The position numbers were made by a program, and so were the translations under genes. From DAISWO01 sp036826295 (GTDB lineage: Bacteria > Patescibacteriota > Saccharimonadia > Saccharimonadales > JAGQNJ01), in contig DAISWO010000001.1 in the NCBI GenBank assembly GCA_036826295.1, forward strand, positions 167,030 through 231,029: a DNA stretch of 64,000 nt, read 5' to 3'. Below, one piece after another: positions 60,492 to 64,000 of this stretch; position 1 is the stretch's first letter; each line of letters starts with the position of its first letter. The notes beneath the pieces are model-generated. The model saw nothing but the letters and a program-made list of their open reading frames with translations, was not told where the DNA came from and did not search any database.

Positions 60492-63032
60492 ATGGCTGAA
60501 GACACTAACAAATTAGAGCTATCTAACAATCAATCGGATGATCGGACTTCAAAAAATGTTCGACAAAGAGGGATTGTACAAGAGATGGAGGAGAGCTATC
60601 TTCAGTACTCTATGTCGGTTATTGTCTCTCGGGCATTACCTGACGTCAGAGACGGACTAAAGCCTGTACATAGAAGAATATTGTTCTCCATGAACCAAAA
60701 TGGCAATCGTCATAACGCCAAATATCGAAAATCTGCTCGTATAACTGGTGATGTCATGGGTAAATATCATCCGCACGGCGATGCAGCTATTTATGATTCT
60801 ATGGCCAGGATGGCCCAAGATTTTTCCCTTCGGTATCCGTTGATTGATGGTCAAGGAAACTTTGGTTCGATGGACGGCGATCCACCGGCCGCTCCTCGTT
60901 ATACCGAAGCTCGGATGACGCGTTTAGCCGAAGAGATCCTAGTTGATATTGATAAGCAGACAGTAGATTTTCGCCCTAACTACGACGGTGAAGAGATGGA
61001 GCCTTCAGTTCTACCGGCGAAAGTACCGCAATTATTGCTAAATGGCCAGCTTGGTATTGCTGTTGGTATGGCTACAAGTATTCCGCCCCATAATCTAACT
61101 GAGCTAATAGACGCTAGTGTTCATCTTATAGACAACCCAGAGGCAGGCGTTGAGGACTTAGTCAAGTTCGTTAAAGGTCCAGATTTTCCAACGGGAGGAA
61201 TTGTCTACGGTAAGGAATCGCTAAAAACAGCATATGCTACCGGAAAGGGTGGAGTTGTCGTTAGGGCTGTAGCAGGAATTGAAGAAACCAAAAAAGGCCG
61301 ACATCAGATCATTGTAACGGAGGTGCCTTACGGACTGAACAAGTCAGTACTACTTGAAAAAATTGCTGATTTAGTGAAAGACAAGAAGATAACGGGCATA
61401 TCAGACTTGAGAGACGAAAGCGCCAAAGGCAAAGTCCGAGTTGTCGTAGATTTAAAGAAGGATGCTTATCCAAAGAAGATATTGAACCAGTTGTTCAAGC
61501 TAACTCAACTTCAGACGACATTCCACTTTAATATGTTGGCTCTTATTGATGGCATACAGCCTCGAGTACTAGGACTAGAAGATATTTTGCGAGAATACAT
61601 TAAGCATCGACAGGTAGTCGTTCGAAGAAGAGTACAGTTTGAGTTATCTAAAGCCGAAGCGCGAGCACATATTTTAGAGGGATTAATTACTGCTCTAGAC
61701 CATATCGACGAGATTATTGCGACCATACGAAAGTCTCAAACGACAGATGACGCCAGAAACAATCTAGTTAAGAAGTTCAAATTAACAGAGATTCAAGCTA
61801 ATGCAATTCTTGCGATGCAGCTACGAACACTTGCTGGGCTCGAGCGTAAAAAGCTAGTTGATGAATTTACTGAGCTTAAAGCATTAATCGAAAAATTAAA
61901 AAGTATTTTGGCGGACGAAAAAGAAATCTTAAAGATTATCAAAGAAGAACTATTAGAACTTCGGGAAAAATATGGCGATGAACGTCGAACAAAAATTGTA
62001 CCCCAAGAATTAGATCGCATGAGCGAAGAAGATCTAGTACCTGATGAGCAAGTAGTTGTAACGCTTACATCAGCTAACTACATAAAACGTAGTCAGATTG
62101 CTGATTATAAAAAACAAGGCCGGGGAGGCAAGGGTAAGCGTGGAATGACAACTCGCGAAGAAGATGTAATTGAGCATGTTGTTAACGCCAGCACTCACGA
62201 TTACCTATTATTCTTCACCAATCGTGGCCGAGTATTTAGGCTAAAAACATATGAGGTACCAACCGCTGGTTTGAACGCTAAAGGTGTGGCGATTGTTAAC
62301 TTATTGCAACTACAGCCCGAAGAGAAAGTTAGCTCAGTAATTAATATCTCAAAACAAGCGCAAGAAGGTTTCTTATTGATGTGTACAACTAAAGGTGTTG
62401 TGAAGAAAACACCATTCGAACAGTACTCTAATGTAAGAAGCTCTGGATTAATTACTATAAACCTAGATAATGATGATGAATTAAAGTGGGTGAAGATTAC
62501 CTCAGGACAAAATGAAGTATTAATTTCGACCTCTCAAGGACAGGCAATCCGATTTGCCGAAAAAGACGTTAGGCCTATGGGCAGGGCTGCTCGAGGAGTT
62601 AGAGGAATTCGTCTGCGAGCAGGAGATATTGTGATTGGTATGGATGTGGTTCAGGAAGCTAGTAATATATTTGTAATTAGTGATTATGGATATGGTAAAC
62701 GAACCAATGTTGACCAATTTACCTCACATGCACGAGGTGGCGTAGGGATTCGTTCAGCTGTGGTTAACAAAAAGACGGGAAGTCTTATAGGTGTTAAATC
62801 ACTAAGCGAAACTGGCGAGGAAGAAGTCATTATTATTTCCTCTCAAGGACAGACTATTCGATTGGGCATTAAAGATATCCCAGAGCTGGGACGAGCTACG
62901 CAAGGTGTTAGGATTATGCGACTTAATGATGGCGATAGAGTAGTATCACTAGCGCTTGTTGATGCTGTGAAAGAATCTGAAGAACCAGAAACCAACACCT
63001 TGATAGAGCCAGAAAAAGAAAATTCTAAATAA
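60492..63032 (+). CDS. gyrA: DNA gyrase subunit A
   Basis: DNA cleavage-rejoining subunit. The 846-residue protein has the N-terminal winged-helix and tower with the catalytic Tyr in 'APRYTEARM' near 135. The quinolone region reads 'KYHPHGDAAIYDSMARM', with Ala where E. coli has Ser83 and Asp kept at the 87 position. The C-terminal beta-pinwheel carries a GyrA box 'KQGRGGKGKRGM' near 541, which identifies it as gyrase rather than topoisomerase IV. An acidic tail ends the protein. GGAGAT precedes the ATG. Confidence 0.97.
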   Translation: MAEDTNKLELSNNQSDDRTSKNVRQRGIVQEMEESYLQYSMSVIVSRALPDVRDGLKPVHRRILFSMNQNGNRHNAKYRKSARITGDVMGKYHPHGDAAIYDSMARMAQDFSLRYPLIDGQGNFGSMDGDPPAAPRYTEARMTRLAEEILVDIDKQTVDFRPNYDGEEMEPSVLPAKVPQLLLNGQLGIAVGMATSIPPHNLTELIDASVHLIDNPEAGVEDLVKFVKGPDFPTGGIVYGKESLKTAYATGKGGVVVRAVAGIEETKKGRHQIIVTEVPYGLNKSVLLEKIADLVKDKKITGISDLRDESAKGKVRVVVDLKKDAYPKKILNQLFKLTQLQTTFHFNMLALIDGIQPRVLGLEDILREYIKHRQVVVRRRVQFELSKAEARAHILEGLITALDHIDEIIATIRKSQTTDDARNNLVKKFKLTEIQANAILAMQLRTLAGLERKKLVDEFTELKALIEKLKSILADEKEILKIIKEELLELREKYGDERRTKIVPQELDRMSEEDLVPDEQVVVTLTSANYIKRSQIADYKKQGRGGKGKRGMTTREEDVIEHVVNASTHDYLLFFTNRGRVFRLKTYEVPTAGLNAKGVAIVNLLQLQPEEKVSSVINISKQAQEGFLLMCTTKGVVKKTPFEQYSNVRSSGLITINLDNDDELKWVKITSGQNEVLISTSQGQAIRFAEKDVRPMGRAARGVRGIRLRAGDIVIGMDVVQEASNIFVISDYGYGKRTNVDQFTSHARGGVGIRSAVVNKKTGSLIGVKSLSETGEEEVIIISSQGQTIRLGIKDIPELGRATQGVRIMRLNDGDRVVSLALVDAVKESEEPETNTLIEPEKENSK

Positions 63033-63034
63033 GC

Positions 63035-63063
63035 TTGACATAATTTAAGGCAACAGATAGACT
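63035..63063 (+). promoter_or_regulatory. Promoter of the rRNA operon
   Basis: TTGACA (63035-63040), 17-bp spacer, TAGACT (63058-63063). Start near 63070, about 170 nt before mature 16S. The leader contains the hairpin GCCCTGA/TCAGGGC near 63191-63213 followed by A's, which does not act as a plus-strand terminator. Confidence 0.72.
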
Positions 63064-63239
63064 CAGTATCAGTCTTTTAGAGGTTCTATGTTTTTATGTG
63101 GGGTCATTTAGAAGCGATCATTAAAAATTGAATAGTGCAATTAGGGAGTCATTTAATTTATTTTAGATGTCTCTCGTATCAACGTCAGTTCGCCCTGATT
63201 TATTTCAGGGCAAAAATCTGAGAAATTAGATTCTTTTTT

Positions 63240-64000
<761 letters not shown>

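Overview
The window is a chromosomal segment of a Candidatus Saccharibacteria (TM7, Patescibacteria/CPR) genome. The main evidence is the partial 16S rRNA at the right end, which has the TM7/CPR-type variant (GGTCATACGG) where most bacteria read GGTAATAC. Supporting evidence is the reduced gene style: a ThrRS without its TGS domain, a type IV pilus locus without a secretin, many single-pass surface proteins, and only an isolated purine-pathway gene. UGA is used as stop, which excludes the Gracilibacteria/Absconditabacteria code.

Layout. 1-1.7 kb: a PH-like protein converging on ychF. 1.9-16.7 kb: a large cysteine-rich surface protein, then a complete type IV pilus locus (pilM-N-O, a small PilP-position protein, pilB, pilT, pilC, major pilin, prepilin peptidase, four minor pilins). 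16.7-19.6 kb: a tyrosine recombinase, ndk, two small hypotheticals, and a tRNA-Arg surrounded by partial copies of itself with a GIY-YIG nuclease gene between them. 19.7-33.4 kb: an envelope block with a subtilase, a PH-domain protein, a parvulin-type foldase, a WxL-like cluster (two paralogous secreted proteins, a DUF916-like protein, a PKD protein), a 1490-residue glycine-rich surface protein and a beta-lactamase-fold hydrolase. 33.4-37.0 kb: small membrane proteins, tRNA-Gly/Thr/Asp with a GC-rich structured stretch ending in a decayed tRNA-Asp 3' end, and a membrane glycosyltransferase. 37.0-51.0 kb: housekeeping genes (nrdR, an unlisted 42-residue ORF, tgt, cytidine deaminase, tRNA-Val, thrS behind a T-box-like leader, HAD phosphatase, an alkyltransferase-like gene, miaA, rpmB, a site-2 protease, a structured small RNA, a pterin dehydratase-RNase HI fusion, rnpB, purD, rplT-rpmI-infC, comM). 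51.05-52.17 kb: about 1.1 kb without a convincing gene. 52.2-58.3 kb: a VirD4/TraG-like ATPase with two upstream membrane or acidic proteins, then a divergent pair including an LPNTG surface protein. 58.5-64 kb: gyrB, gyrA and the start of the rRNA operon.

How the parts fit. PilB/PilT/PilC/PilM-O, the pilins and the peptidase would make a retractile pilus on a cell without an outer membrane. ComM, encoded elsewhere in the window, fits natural transformation. The secreted, sortase-motif and PKD/WxL-like proteins describe an elaborate monoderm surface suited to attachment.

Two gene-expression features recur. Many first genes have an extended -10 box (TGnTATAAT-like) ending 6-9 nt before the start codon, implying leaderless mRNAs, whereas internal cistrons often keep a Shine-Dalgarno. 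infC apparently starts at AUC. All functional calls come from reading the sequence; no database search was run.
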